This document shows positions 52,520 to 61,566 of a DNA stretch of 64,000 bases, one piece after another. The DNA is taken from positions 1 through 64,000 of the forward strand of contig DAIUDK010000009.1 of the NCBI GenBank assembly GCA_036845725.1. Direction: 5' to 3'. Below the pieces are notes generated by a model. The model searched no databases. It was given only the letters and a program-made list of their open reading frames with translations, and was not told the DNA's origin. The first letter of the stretch is position 1, and each line of letters begins with the position of its first letter. The translations under genes and the position numbers were made by a program. This DNA comes from DSWT01 sp036845725. GTDB lineage: Bacteria; Chloroflexota; Anaerolineae; B4-G1; SLSP01.

Positions 52520-53569
52520 TCACGCCATCTCGACCGGGCTGGCCTCGGCAATGCGTTCCTCCTGGCGCACGCTCTCGCGGGAAGGCTGGGAATGCGCCCC
52601 TCGGGATTTGCCGAGCACATACACGCCGCCCAGGATCAACCACGGCAGCCCCACCGCTATGAGCAGGTAGCTCGACGGCAGGAGGCGTGCCACACCCGAA
52701 AACCGGTCCAGGTTAAAGAGGATCAGCGCCACGGATGTCCAGACCGTGAGGAAGTTGGGGATCGCGTCGCTGGCGTGGATCAAGCCCGGGCCGGGAATGC
52801 GCTTGTGCGTGAACGGCCAGAAAAGGTTGCTGCCCATGTGCCCCATCTGGTCTTCGAACACATGCCCGGCGAAACCCAGAGCCGTCACCAGACCGCCCCA
52901 CCCTGCCGTAGTCCAGTTGCCGGTGAGCAGGCCCACGAGCAGCCCCATCACCGCACCGACCGCCACGGCGAGGAGCAGGCTGTGCGTCCAGCGGTGATGC
53001 CAATCGAGGAAATGCACGCGCACATGGTCCTCTCCGCGTTCTGACGCGCCTTCCCGCGCAAAACGGAACGTCGGCCCGGAGAAGATGTTGACCTTGTACT
53101 CTTCGCTGTAGGTGTTGCGCACGGGCACGCCGACTTTGCGGCGGACTTCCACCGCGCCCGCAGGCTCACTCCCGGCGAGGGGCACCTGTCCGGTGTTGAC
53201 CAACGGCCCGATGCGCACAGCGATCTCGTCGCTATCGGGGATGAAGCGAATCGTATACTCGCGCCAGAGGTCAGCTCCCGCACGGATGGTATGAGCAACC
53301 AGGTTACAGTCTTTGCCAGTCTCGTAGGCCCCGCGCATCGCTGCAACGAGGGTGTCAGCGATCTTTTCTGCATCGGGTTCAAGGCCAGGGTCGATCTCCA
53401 CATCGAATTTTTCCCAATACCTGGCGAATTTAAAGTCAATCGTATCAGGCAGAATGCCGCCGACGCCACCGAGCATCGGCAGCAGCGACCCCGCGCCGCC
53501 CGCACGCACGACTTCCGGGAAGAAGGTGGCGATGGCAACACCGGTGATGAAATGCGAAATACCTTTCAT
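52520..53569 (-). CDS. DUF457/YdjM-like membrane protein (putative metal-dependent hydrolase)
   Basis: 349 residues. N-terminal SHFITGVAIATFFPE and GGILPDTIDF, later WHHRWTHSLLLA and GHVFEDQMGHMGSNLFWPFT, carry the His/Asp pattern of the YdjM (DUF457) family. Members with known biology are few. The family core is split by an insertion of about 120 residues (about 55-185) that looks soluble and is not recognised. Four hydrophobic helices lie in the second half; the tail is charged. Follows the MFS gene by 25 bases on the same strand. Confidence 0.8.
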   Translation of the reverse strand: MKGISHFITGVAIATFFPEVVRAGGAGSLLPMLGGVGGILPDTIDFKFARYWEKFDVEIDPGLEPDAEKIADTLVAAMRGAYETGKDCNLVAHTIRAGADLWREYTIRFIPDSDEIAVRIGPLVNTGQVPLAGSEPAGAVEVRRKVGVPVRNTYSEEYKVNIFSGPTFRFAREGASERGEDHVRVHFLDWHHRWTHSLLLAVAVGAVMGLLVGLLTGNWTTAGWGGLVTALGFAGHVFEDQMGHMGSNLFWPFTHKRIPGPGLIHASDAIPNFLTVWTSVALILFNLDRFSGVARLLPSSYLLIAVGLPWLILGGVYVLGKSRGAHSQPSRESVRQEERIAEASPVEMA

Positions 53570-53594
53570 AGTGCCTCTCTACTGTTTTCGATTA

Positions 53595-54863
53595 TCACGA
53601 CTCAGTCTGAGGAGGTGGGGATGAACGCCGGCGGTCGACCAACCACACCAATCCCACCCCGATCACCGCCAGGCCCATATTCAGCGCAAAGGGCAGTGAA
53701 CGGTCAAGCGCGGAGAGCTGCCCGGCGATCCAACCGAACGGCGAAGTGATCAGGATCAAAATGACATACACCATCGCGCTGATACGCGCGCGCTCATGCG
53801 ATTCCAGCGCCACGGCCAGCAAAGATTCGGTCATCGGGTGGAGCAAAGCTACGGCGACGCCCTCGAGCACCACACTGATTACCAACAAAGGCACCGCCTG
53901 CGGCGGCATAAAAACAAGCAGTGCCTCGCCGGCGAAGTAGGCCGTAAACCCGGCCCACAATGGCAATCGAAAGCGCAGCAAGTTGGTGAGTCGCGGACCA
54001 ATCAGAAAGAAACACACGGTGCTCACGAGCGAGCGCAACATCACATAGAGCGCTATACTCGACTCGGCAAAGCCGAGCTTGGTGGTGAACAACACGCTCC
54101 AAAAACTGCCGTGGACGACGCCCAAAATGCTGGTAATGGCCATCAGGGACAGCGCCGCCAGGAGAGGCTTGGTGTGAAAGAGTTGGCGAAAAACGCCGCC
54201 ATACTCACCCAGCAGGCTGAATAGAGACCGGTGGCGGGTTTCGACGATGCGCTGCCGGCCGCGATCCGTTTCGTGGGAATAGATATACAATACCACAGCC
54301 TTGATCGTTAGCATCAAAAAGCCAAAGAATAATAACCCCCGCATCGCCGGCACCAAGCCAAAGCGCGCCACAAACCACCCGCCCAGCGGCGTGAAGAAAG
54401 ATGCGCAAATCCCGAAAATCGTCACCCAGGTCCAGATGTGCACCAGATGGCGTTGCTCGGCGTCTTCGACCATCAAGCAGGTCCAGGCGGTGTGCGAGAT
54501 ACGGTACAGGCCGTTCAGCATCGCTGCAATGATGAAAAAGCGCATATCCTGCGCCACGGCCCAGATCAGGCAGGGCACGCTCCATGAGACCAGGTCGGTG
54601 ATGAAGAGGGTCAAACGACGGCCATACTTATCGACGATCACGCCGCTGAGCAGAGCGGCGAAAACCTGGAGCAACAGTCCCAGGCTGGCAATCGTTCCAA
54701 TCCCCTGGTCCGTTACCCCCAGGGCCAGCATATACACCGACATAAATGGAGAGAACAGATTGAAGGGCACGCCGAACATAGGCTCGGTGAGCACGGTGAC
54801 GCGCGGGTTGCCCTTAAGCTCGCGCAACGTTTGAAAGAGCGAGTGTTTCAAGATGGTCGCCAA
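53595..54863 (-). CDS. Major facilitator superfamily transporter
   Basis: 422 residues, about 12 helices. Motif A-like GVIVDKYGRRLTLF sits between helices 2 and 3, and a long charged loop (YSHETDRGRQRIVETRHRSL) separates the two halves. The substrate cannot be inferred. Initiates at the ATG at 54863; AGGAGG-like TTGGAGG lies before it. Confidence 0.9.
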   Translation of the reverse strand: MATILKHSLFQTLRELKGNPRVTVLTEPMFGVPFNLFSPFMSVYMLALGVTDQGIGTIASLGLLLQVFAALLSGVIVDKYGRRLTLFITDLVSWSVPCLIWAVAQDMRFFIIAAMLNGLYRISHTAWTCLMVEDAEQRHLVHIWTWVTIFGICASFFTPLGGWFVARFGLVPAMRGLLFFGFLMLTIKAVVLYIYSHETDRGRQRIVETRHRSLFSLLGEYGGVFRQLFHTKPLLAALSLMAITSILGVVHGSFWSVLFTTKLGFAESSIALYVMLRSLVSTVCFFLIGPRLTNLLRFRLPLWAGFTAYFAGEALLVFMPPQAVPLLVISVVLEGVAVALLHPMTESLLAVALESHERARISAMVYVILILITSPFGWIAGQLSALDRSLPFALNMGLAVIGVGLVWLVDRRRSSPPPQTES

Positions 54864-55249
54864 GTTTTTCCTCCAACAAGATGATATCTGAACCGGACCA
54901 GAACAGTTCCCTTAAGGTCTGCAAATAGACAATACGATATACCGGGCCGCGTCCAGGCGTGCTTTCCATGTGCTATAATCCAGTGATTGACTACCGGAGT
55001 TATATCCCCAATCCGTAATTTATCAATGCTGAAAGCCCGGTAGTTGCCCATATTCCGTCGCAGAGTAAGCCGCAGTTGCCAGGTATGAAACAAAGCGGCC
55101 TTCTTCGCGTACTTCATATGCATTGCGATGAACCGAAATGACCGAATAAAAAACACTGCCGGCACGTTAGTACAATTAGGGCAAGAAACAGGGATTGAAA
55201 GTAGCCTCTTGACTCTGAAAGCATATTCGTAATTCGTTATTGGAGACCT
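54864..55249. other. Intergenic region between divergent MFS and MacB-like genes
   Basis: No convincing gene. On the plus strand TGCTATAAT (54971-54979) is a good extended -10 without a -35. Shortly after it actaccgg (54990-54997) pairs with ccggtagt (55037-55044), so the transcript would begin with a 55-base stem-loop. Near 55225-55240 is an attcgtaattcg spacer tract. An open frame of 105 codons on the minus strand overlaps the MFS start and lacks any family resemblance. Confidence 0.5.
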
Positions 55250-57544
55250 ATGCTCGACATTCTAAAATACTTCTGGCGGCGCAAGGTGCGCACAGCGTTG
55301 ACCGTTTTAGCGGTCACGGTAGGCATTTTCGCGGTGACGGCTGTCGGCGGGATCGCCGAACAGTTGAACCGTTCTATCGTGGCATATGAACGGGACCCGC
55401 TGCAACGCATCACGGCTTTGCCACGCGACTACACCTGGCTGTTGGGCGACACGTTCGCCCGGCAAGTGCGCCGGTTGGAAGGCGTAGCCGGCGTCGTGAC
55501 AACGGTCAGCGGCTATCTGGATCCGCCGGAGGAAAACACGGCCGTCATCCTGGTGAACCCTGAGGCGTTTATGGGTGTGCAGTCCGACATCCCCGGTCTG
55601 GAATACGAGCCGCCCGTTCCCGGCCTGAAATTGTGGGCCGGGCGCTTGCCGTCGCCGTCCAGCCGCGTCGAAGCAGTCGTCACCTGGGCGTTGGCTGATT
55701 CGATGAACCTCAAAGTGGGTGACACACTGATGATCCAGGAACGCCCCTTCACCATCGTCGGCATCTGGGAGAAAGCGCCCGCCGCCGAGGGCCGCACGGC
55801 CACGGTCAACTACGACGTGGCGCTGGATATGCTGGGCGATGCGGTGTATAAGCAAATCACCGTGATCCCCAAGCCGGGCGTGGACCCTGAGGCGCTGGCG
55901 GTGACGATCGAAGAACTGTTCCCCGAAGCGCAGGCCAACTCCCCCGCTGAGAGCGTGGCGCAGGCGCGCCAACAGGTGCTGATCTTTTCGGCGGTGGTGG
56001 GGGCAAGCGGCATTATGTCCCTGCTGATCGGCACGTTCACGATTGTCAACACGATGGTAGTGAGCGTGCAGGAACGCCGCCGCGAGATCGGCCTGAAGAA
56101 GGCGCTGGGCGCCGAAGACGGCCACATCCTCACTGAGGTGGTGATCGAGGCAGTGTTGATCGCCATCATCGGGGGTATCGTGGGCGTGGGCGGCGGCGCG
56201 TTGCTGGGAGCGGCAGCTAATCGCCTGTTGGCGACCAGCGCGGGGATGCAGCTCTACACGCTGACGCCGCGCCTGGGCATTGGCATCGTGGTTTTCAGCA
56301 TCGTGATGGGGGCCATCGCCGGCATCTACCCGGCGTGGCAGGCGGCCCGCCTCGACCCGGTGGTGGCCCTGCGCGACGGCGGCAGCGTCTCCTATGCCGG
56401 GCGCGGCCTCAAACGCTGGCTCTATCTGATCCGCCGCAACGCGCGCAACATCTTCACGGTGGGCGGCATCGCCATCGGCATCTTCGCGCTGGTCGTGCTC
56501 GGCAGCCTGACCGAGGCGCTGATGACCTACATGCGCAACGTCACCTCCGAGACGGAGACGCTGTTGATGGTGACGTCTGACGGCAATGCGCCGGTGACGC
56601 GCGGCACGTCGCGGCTGCTGCGGCGCTTGCCCGGCGTTGCGGATGTGATCCTCACCAACATAGACGAATTGCCTATCAACTTCAGCGGGCAAGAGGGCGG
56701 CGAGGAAACCAAAGTGCAGATTTGGGCAAGCGAATCGCGCAGCGGCGACATGGGCATGGCCATGCCGGTGCGCAACGAAATCGCGGTGGGACGGTTCGCC
56801 GCGCCTGGCAGCAAAGATGAGATCGTGTTGGGCGCGGGGTTGGCCACCAGCCAGGGCGCGAGCGTCGGCGACGTGGTGCTGGTGGACGGGAAACCCTTTA
56901 CAGTGGTGGGCATCTGGGGACGCATCGCGTTCGACGTGGGCGGCCACGATATGGCGGCGTTTATGACGATGGAGGCGCTCTCGTGGCTGCAAGGCGCTGC
57001 CGGCAACGTCGCTGGCGTCGCCGTGCGGGCCGCATCCATCTCGGCGACGAAGACCCTTGCCGCCACCATTAAGGAGGAAATGCCCGGCCTGGACGTGCTC
57101 TACATCACCGAATTGCTCGGCAGCATCCAGAAAGTCTTTATGGGATTGATCGCGGCGTTGGTGGGCATCTTCTCGATTGCCGTCTTCGTCGGCAGCATCT
57201 CGGTGATCAACACGATGGTGATCGCCGTCAACGAGCAGACGCGCCAGATCGGCCTCAAAAAGGCCGTCGGGGCGGAAGACGGCGACATCCTGGCCGAGGT
57301 GCTGATGGACGCGGCCAAACTGGGTGGCATCGGTGGCGTGATCGGGGTCGGTATGGCCTGGGTGACAACCCTCGTCTTGAACCCGGTGATGCAGGCGCAG
57401 ATCAACCTGGACATCCTGCGGCTTTCGCCCCGGCTGGCCGTCGCCGCAATCATCTTCGGCATCGTGTTGGGGATGGCGTCCGGGCTGCTGCCGGCGCGCC
57501 GCGCGTCGCGGTTGGATCCGGTGGTAGCGTTGCATGCAGATTAG
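55250..57544 (+). CDS. MacB-like ABC permease, internal tandem duplication
   Basis: 764 residues made of two MacB/FtsX-type permease units in a row. Unit 1 (about 1-390): helix near 10-30, extracytoplasmic domain, then three helices with TFTIVNTMVVSVQERRREIG and ending RLDPVVALRDG. Unit 2 (about 391-764): helix at 395-420, domain, helices with SVINTMVIAVNEQTRQIGLK and ending RLDPVVALHAD. Usual MacB has one such unit and dimerises; here a single chain may supply both. No ATPase domain; the partner ATPase is 1.2 kb downstream. GGAG SD. Confidence 0.9.
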   Translation: MLDILKYFWRRKVRTALTVLAVTVGIFAVTAVGGIAEQLNRSIVAYERDPLQRITALPRDYTWLLGDTFARQVRRLEGVAGVVTTVSGYLDPPEENTAVILVNPEAFMGVQSDIPGLEYEPPVPGLKLWAGRLPSPSSRVEAVVTWALADSMNLKVGDTLMIQERPFTIVGIWEKAPAAEGRTATVNYDVALDMLGDAVYKQITVIPKPGVDPEALAVTIEELFPEAQANSPAESVAQARQQVLIFSAVVGASGIMSLLIGTFTIVNTMVVSVQERRREIGLKKALGAEDGHILTEVVIEAVLIAIIGGIVGVGGGALLGAAANRLLATSAGMQLYTLTPRLGIGIVVFSIVMGAIAGIYPAWQAARLDPVVALRDGGSVSYAGRGLKRWLYLIRRNARNIFTVGGIAIGIFALVVLGSLTEALMTYMRNVTSETETLLMVTSDGNAPVTRGTSRLLRRLPGVADVILTNIDELPINFSGQEGGEETKVQIWASESRSGDMGMAMPVRNEIAVGRFAAPGSKDEIVLGAGLATSQGASVGDVVLVDGKPFTVVGIWGRIAFDVGGHDMAAFMTMEALSWLQGAAGNVAGVAVRAASISATKTLAATIKEEMPGLDVLYITELLGSIQKVFMGLIAALVGIFSIAVFVGSISVINTMVIAVNEQTRQIGLKKAVGAEDGDILAEVLMDAAKLGGIGGVIGVGMAWVTTLVLNPVMQAQINLDILRLSPRLAVAAIIFGIVLGMASGLLPARRASRLDPVVALHAD

Positions 57545-57611
57545 GAATGAGGAATTAGAAATTAGAAGTGAGAAGTGAAATATAAGGAATCGAGGATAGG
57601 AGAGAATTCAC

Positions 57612-58775
57612 ATGAAACCCAGAAAAGTTTTGTTCATCATCGGCGGGCTGATTGTAGTGGGGATTTTGGCCTTCGTTTTAACGAATCTGTTTCCGCAACT
57701 GCTGAGCCATGATTTGGCGGCATCGGCGTCGGCCACACCGACGGCAGAGCCGCTCGAACAGGTGGTGCGGGCGCGCGGCAGCATCGAGCCAGCGCAGTCG
57801 GCGACGCTGGCGTTCGAGGGTAGCGGCGCAATTGTGGAGTGGCTGGTCAAAGAGGGCGACACGGTGCAGGCTGGCGACGTCTTGGGGCGGCTGGACACGG
57901 CCAAGCTCGATCTGACGCTGCAAGAGGCGCAACTCGACCTGGAGACGGCGCAGCTACGGCTGGCGCAGGCCGAAAAAGACCTGGCGCAGCAGCAGGCCGA
58001 AGCCGAACTGGCGCTGCGCACCGCCGAGGCGCGATTGGCCCAGGCGAAGATGCGCTATCCTTCGCTGACCGCCGCCGAGATCCGCCTGCAGAACGCGCGC
58101 GAGGCCGAAGCGTACGCCCAGGACGAGTACAACAAGTCGCTGGATCGGGCGTGGGAGACGGTGGACGAGCGCGAGGCCTACCGCAAGGGCGTGGTTCAGG
58201 CCACAAACGACCGCAAGATCGCCGAGGCTGACCTGGCAGCGGTGCGGTCGGAGCAGGCGGCAAACGCGCAGGACGTCGCCATTCTGGAAGACGAGGTCGC
58301 CAAGGCTCAACTTTACCTGCAAAAGCTGGCGCAAGGCATCGATCCGACGCTGGCGCAGGACATCGAGCGCGCCAAACTGCGGATAACGCAAGCCCGGGCC
58401 GAGCTGGCGCTGACCACGCTGACCGCGCCCTTCGACGGTACGGTGCTCAAGCTGCACTACCGGGCAGGCGACTGGGCGCAGCCCGGCGTCGAGGCCGTGC
58501 TGCTGGCTGACCTGACCTCGCTGCGCATCGAAACCACCGACCTGGACGAGTGGAGCATGACGCGCATCCGCGTCGGCAGCCCGGTGGAGGTGACCTTCAC
58601 CGCCTTCGACGACAAAACGATGACCGGGTACGTGACCGAGATCGCCACACGCGGCGAGGCGCTTTCGGGCGGCGACGTGATGTACCGCACGATCATCGTA
58701 TTGGACGAACCCGATCCCAACCTGCGCTGGGGGATGACCGTGCGGGTGACGATTCCGGTGGAAGCGGCGCAGTAG
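57612..58775 (+). CDS. MacA/HlyD-type membrane fusion protein
   Basis: 387 residues. One N-terminal transmembrane helix (about 7-27) is followed by a lipoyl-like half domain (VVRARGSIEPAQSATLAFEG), a long coiled-coil hairpin (about 95-250), the second lipoyl half (LTAPFDGTVLKLHYRAGDW) and a beta-barrel. It connects the permease to the outside. No outer-membrane TolC partner is expected if the cell has one membrane. AGGAG SD. The gap to the permease is 67 bases of A-rich low-complexity DNA (57545-57590). Confidence 0.92.
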   Translation: MKPRKVLFIIGGLIVVGILAFVLTNLFPQLLSHDLAASASATPTAEPLEQVVRARGSIEPAQSATLAFEGSGAIVEWLVKEGDTVQAGDVLGRLDTAKLDLTLQEAQLDLETAQLRLAQAEKDLAQQQAEAELALRTAEARLAQAKMRYPSLTAAEIRLQNAREAEAYAQDEYNKSLDRAWETVDEREAYRKGVVQATNDRKIAEADLAAVRSEQAANAQDVAILEDEVAKAQLYLQKLAQGIDPTLAQDIERAKLRITQARAELALTTLTAPFDGTVLKLHYRAGDWAQPGVEAVLLADLTSLRIETTDLDEWSMTRIRVGSPVEVTFTAFDDKTMTGYVTEIATRGEALSGGDVMYRTIIVLDEPDPNLRWGMTVRVTIPVEAAQ

Positions 58776-58784
58776 GAGGGGACG

Positions 58785-59465
58785 ATGATTGTCGAAGCGC
58801 GAGAATTGGTCAAAATCTATCCAATGGGCAAGCTGGAGGTCCAGGCGCTGCGCGGTGTCACGCTGGGCATCGAATCCGGCGCGTTCATCTCGGTGATGGG
58901 GCCTTCGGGGAGCGGCAAGTCCACGCTCCTGAACATCCTGGGCTGTATGGATCGCCCCTCCGACGGCACGGTGCTGCTGGATGGCGTCGATTTGTCAAAG
59001 GTGAAGCCCCGGCAGTTGCCCAGGATTCGCCGGGAGAAGGTGGGCTTCGTCTTCCAGCAATACCAGTTGCTCGGACATCTGACCGCGTTGGAAAACGTCA
59101 TGCTGCCGCTGCGCTACGCCGACACCGGACGGCGCGCCGCCCGCAAGCGCGCGCTGGACGTGCTGGAACAGGTGGGACTGGCGGACCGCGCGCACCACCG
59201 CCCTACGGAAATGTCGGGCGGGCAGCAGCAGCGCGTGGCGATTGCGCGGGCGCTCATCAACCGCCCGGCGATCGTCCTCGCCGACGAGCCGACGGGCAAC
59301 CTCGACTCGAAATCCGGCGACGAAATCCTCGACCTGATGCGCGTGCTCAACGAGGCGGGTCAGACCTTCATCATCGTCACCCACGATCCGCGCGTAGCGG
59401 AACGCACCGACCGCACAATTTACTTACGCGATGGGGAAGTGGAATCGGAGGTAACGCGAACTTAG
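58785..59465 (+). CDS. ABC transporter ATPase (LolD/MacB type)
   Basis: 226 residues. Walker A GPSGSGKST, Q-loop FVFQQYQLL, signature MSGGQQQRVAIARAL, Walker B IVLADEPTGNLD, H-loop VTHD. The DEPTGNLDSKSG wording is typical of the MacB/LolD/FtsE group. GGAGGGG SD nine bases after the fusion protein stop, so permease, adaptor and ATPase form one operon. Confidence 0.95.
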   Translation: MIVEARELVKIYPMGKLEVQALRGVTLGIESGAFISVMGPSGSGKSTLLNILGCMDRPSDGTVLLDGVDLSKVKPRQLPRIRREKVGFVFQQYQLLGHLTALENVMLPLRYADTGRRAARKRALDVLEQVGLADRAHHRPTEMSGGQQQRVAIARALINRPAIVLADEPTGNLDSKSGDEILDLMRVLNEAGQTFIIVTHDPRVAERTDRTIYLRDGEVESEVTRT

Positions 59466-59476
59466 GAGAGCATTGC

Positions 59477-60694
59477 TCACTGGATAGCGGGCAAAAGGTT
59501 GTTTTCCAGGATTTCGATGGGTGTGTTGCCGTTTTCGGAACGACTGGTGAATACCACCACTAGATCGAGGTCAGGGATCACCACAATGTGCTGCCCCAGG
59601 AGGCCACGGGCCTCGAAGACCCGGTATGGCAAATCCGGGATCAGCCACCATTGGTACCCATAGCCCCAGCCGTCCAGCGGCGCGGCGCTCGTGGCGTGCC
59701 AGGTTGTGGACGCCGTCACCCACGCTGCCGGGACAAGCTGGACACCATCCCACTCCCCCTGGCGAAGATAGAGATAGCCCAGTTTCACCATATCCCGCGT
59801 GGTCAATGACAGCCCCCACCCGCCGATGTTGACGCCCTGCGGATCGGTGCGCCAGCTCACACCGGCGATGCCCAACGGTGCGAACAAACGTTCCTCGGCG
59901 TAGGCCAGCGTCGATTGCCCCGTCGCCGCGTGCAGCAGGGCCGAAAGTAGATGTGACGCGCCGCTGTTGTAGCAGAAAACTGCGCCAGGTTCGTGCGCCA
60001 CCGGCTGCGCCAGCACAAACGCCATCCAGTCTGGACTCGCGATCATCTGCCGCATGCCGTCGCCGTTGTACGGCGCCATCTCGTACCAGTCCAAACCGGC
60101 AGTCATCGTCAGGAGATGCGCGATGGTCATCCGGCGCTTGCGTTCGTCGAGCATATCCGGGGCGATCTCCGGGAAAAAGTCGAGCACGGGTTGGTCGACG
60201 CTGCGGATGTAGCCATCTTCAATCGCCATCCCGATTAGGATGGAGATGACGCTCTTTGTCGCGGAAAAGAGATGCTGCGCGCTATCCGGCTGGAACGGCG
60301 CGAAGTATTCCTCCGCCACCAGGAAGCCGTTGCGGACGACGAAAAGGCTGTTGATGCCAAAATCACCCTCGCGAACGGTGTCAAACGCCGCCCGTAGCGC
60401 GTGTGGATCGATGCCCTGTTCCTCGGGTGCGGCGGTGGGCCATCCTGTCGTGGGCCACTGCGCCGCGCGCACCGCAGCAAGTTCGGGCGTGGGCGTTGCG
60501 GGAACGGGCGTCGCCGGTGTAGCCATCGCGGACGATAAGGCCACCGTCGCCGTTGGCGTACTGGTAGCGAGAGCGGTAGGGGACAGCGCTGTTGCCGTGT
60601 AGCCGGGTAGAGATGGACTTTCGACTGTCGTGCAGGCGCACGTGAAGAGTGCCAGCCCGACGATGAGACACAGAGACAAAAGCGTTCGTCTCAA
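59477..60694 (-). CDS. Serine beta-lactamase-family (class C-like) hydrolase, probably a lipoprotein
   Basis: 405 residues from a TTG at 60694 that overlaps the upstream stop by 4 bases. A hydrophobic signal (LLSLCLIVGLALFTCAC) with a weak lipobox and a Thr/Ala/Pro linker lead to the catalytic domain: S-A-T-K (SxxK, about residue 143) and Y-N-S (YxN, about 240). Members hydrolyse or transfer peptides, esters or beta-lactams; nothing here shows resistance. An in-frame start at 61000 lies inside the upstream gene and was rejected. Confidence 0.9.
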   Translation of the reverse strand: MRRTLLSLCLIVGLALFTCACTTVESPSLPGYTATALSPTALATSTPTATVALSSAMATPATPVPATPTPELAAVRAAQWPTTGWPTAAPEEQGIDPHALRAAFDTVREGDFGINSLFVVRNGFLVAEEYFAPFQPDSAQHLFSATKSVISILIGMAIEDGYIRSVDQPVLDFFPEIAPDMLDERKRRMTIAHLLTMTAGLDWYEMAPYNGDGMRQMIASPDWMAFVLAQPVAHEPGAVFCYNSGASHLLSALLHAATGQSTLAYAEERLFAPLGIAGVSWRTDPQGVNIGGWGLSLTTRDMVKLGYLYLRQGEWDGVQLVPAAWVTASTTWHATSAAPLDGWGYGYQWWLIPDLPYRVFEARGLLGQHIVVIPDLDLVVVFTSRSENGNTPIEILENNLLPAIQ

Positions 60695-61551
60695 GCGATC
60701 ACCGGCGGGCCTTGCAGGACGCGCTCGCGCATCGCTTCGACCGGCCACTCGTCTTCCAAGCCCTTGCCCGCCATAAAAGGGGCAATCATTTCCAGCCACC
60801 ACGTCGCGCCACGCCGGGCGCGTTCTGCGACCGCGGCTGCGGCGCGCGCGGGTTCCGCACCGGGCGTCATCCCCACACAGACAATGTCCAGGGGACGTTC
60901 CTGCTGACGACGCGCTTTCACATACGCGACCGCCTCCTCCAATTGGGCGAGTTCTTCGGTTTCTTCCCAGGTCTGGAATAACGGGAACACGCCATCCCAT
61001 TTGGCGGCGCGCCGGAAGGGCGCTTTGTTGGGCCAGAAACCACCCACCCAGATGGGGATGCGGGGCTGCTGCAGCGGTTTAGGGAGAAAGTGCGCCTTGG
61101 CGATGTGATAATGTTGCCCGGCATAGCTGAAAGGCTCCCCACTCCACAAGCCGACCAGTACATCGAGAGCTTCATCCAGCATCGCGCCGCGCTTCTTGAG
61201 ATCGGCCTCCTCGCCCAGGTCGTTCCACTCGGCCTCGCCGAGACCAATTCCCACGGAGAGCGTCAGCCGTCCGCCGGAAAGGTGGTCGAGCGAGACAGTT
61301 TCACGGGCCAGTTTCCAGGGGCGGCGGCGCGGCAGGGGCGTGACCGTCGTCCCAATGCGGAGGCGCTGCGTGTTAAGGGCAATCGCGGTGAGCGCAACCC
61401 AGGGATCGACAAAAGGTAGCGCGTGTCCTGCCATATGATCCCACAGGAAAAAGCCATCCCACCCCGCGTTTTCTGCGTCGCGGGCCAGGTCGGCTAACAC
61501 ACGCGCATCCCCGTAAGGGCCAAAGTTGGGTAAGTATATACCGTATTGCAT
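60691..61551 (-). CDS. LLM-class flavin-dependent oxidoreductase
   Basis: 286 residues, luciferase-like TIM barrel. YGIYLPNFGPYGDARVLADL, GWDGFFLWDHM, LRIGTTVTPLPRRRPWKLAR and LSVGIGLGEAEW (F420/FMN-binding region) are typical. The flavin (FMN or F420) and the substrate are not determined by sequence. AAGGAG SD. Lies 15 bases downstream of the C45-like hydrolase. Confidence 0.93.
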   Translation of the reverse strand: MQYGIYLPNFGPYGDARVLADLARDAENAGWDGFFLWDHMAGHALPFVDPWVALTAIALNTQRLRIGTTVTPLPRRRPWKLARETVSLDHLSGGRLTLSVGIGLGEAEWNDLGEEADLKKRGAMLDEALDVLVGLWSGEPFSYAGQHYHIAKAHFLPKPLQQPRIPIWVGGFWPNKAPFRRAAKWDGVFPLFQTWEETEELAQLEEAVAYVKARRQQERPLDIVCVGMTPGAEPARAAAAVAERARRGATWWLEMIAPFMAGKGLEDEWPVEAMRERVLQGPPVIA

Positions 61552-61566
61552 CGTTGCTCCTTTCTT

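Noticed and set aside
54848..55165. 105-codon minus-strand frame upstream of the MFS gene
   Set aside because: Overlaps the MFS start, has no recognisable domain and no SD.
55307..57535. 742-codon open frame on the minus strand opposite the MacB-like permease
   Set aside because: Low-complexity, His/Arg/Gln-rich product with no family resemblance; it mirrors a well-supported plus-strand gene and is expected in GC-rich DNA.
59477..60694. Calling the serine hydrolase a beta-lactamase resistance gene
   Set aside because: SxxK and YxN are shared by many esterases and peptidases; nothing shows antibiotic hydrolysis.
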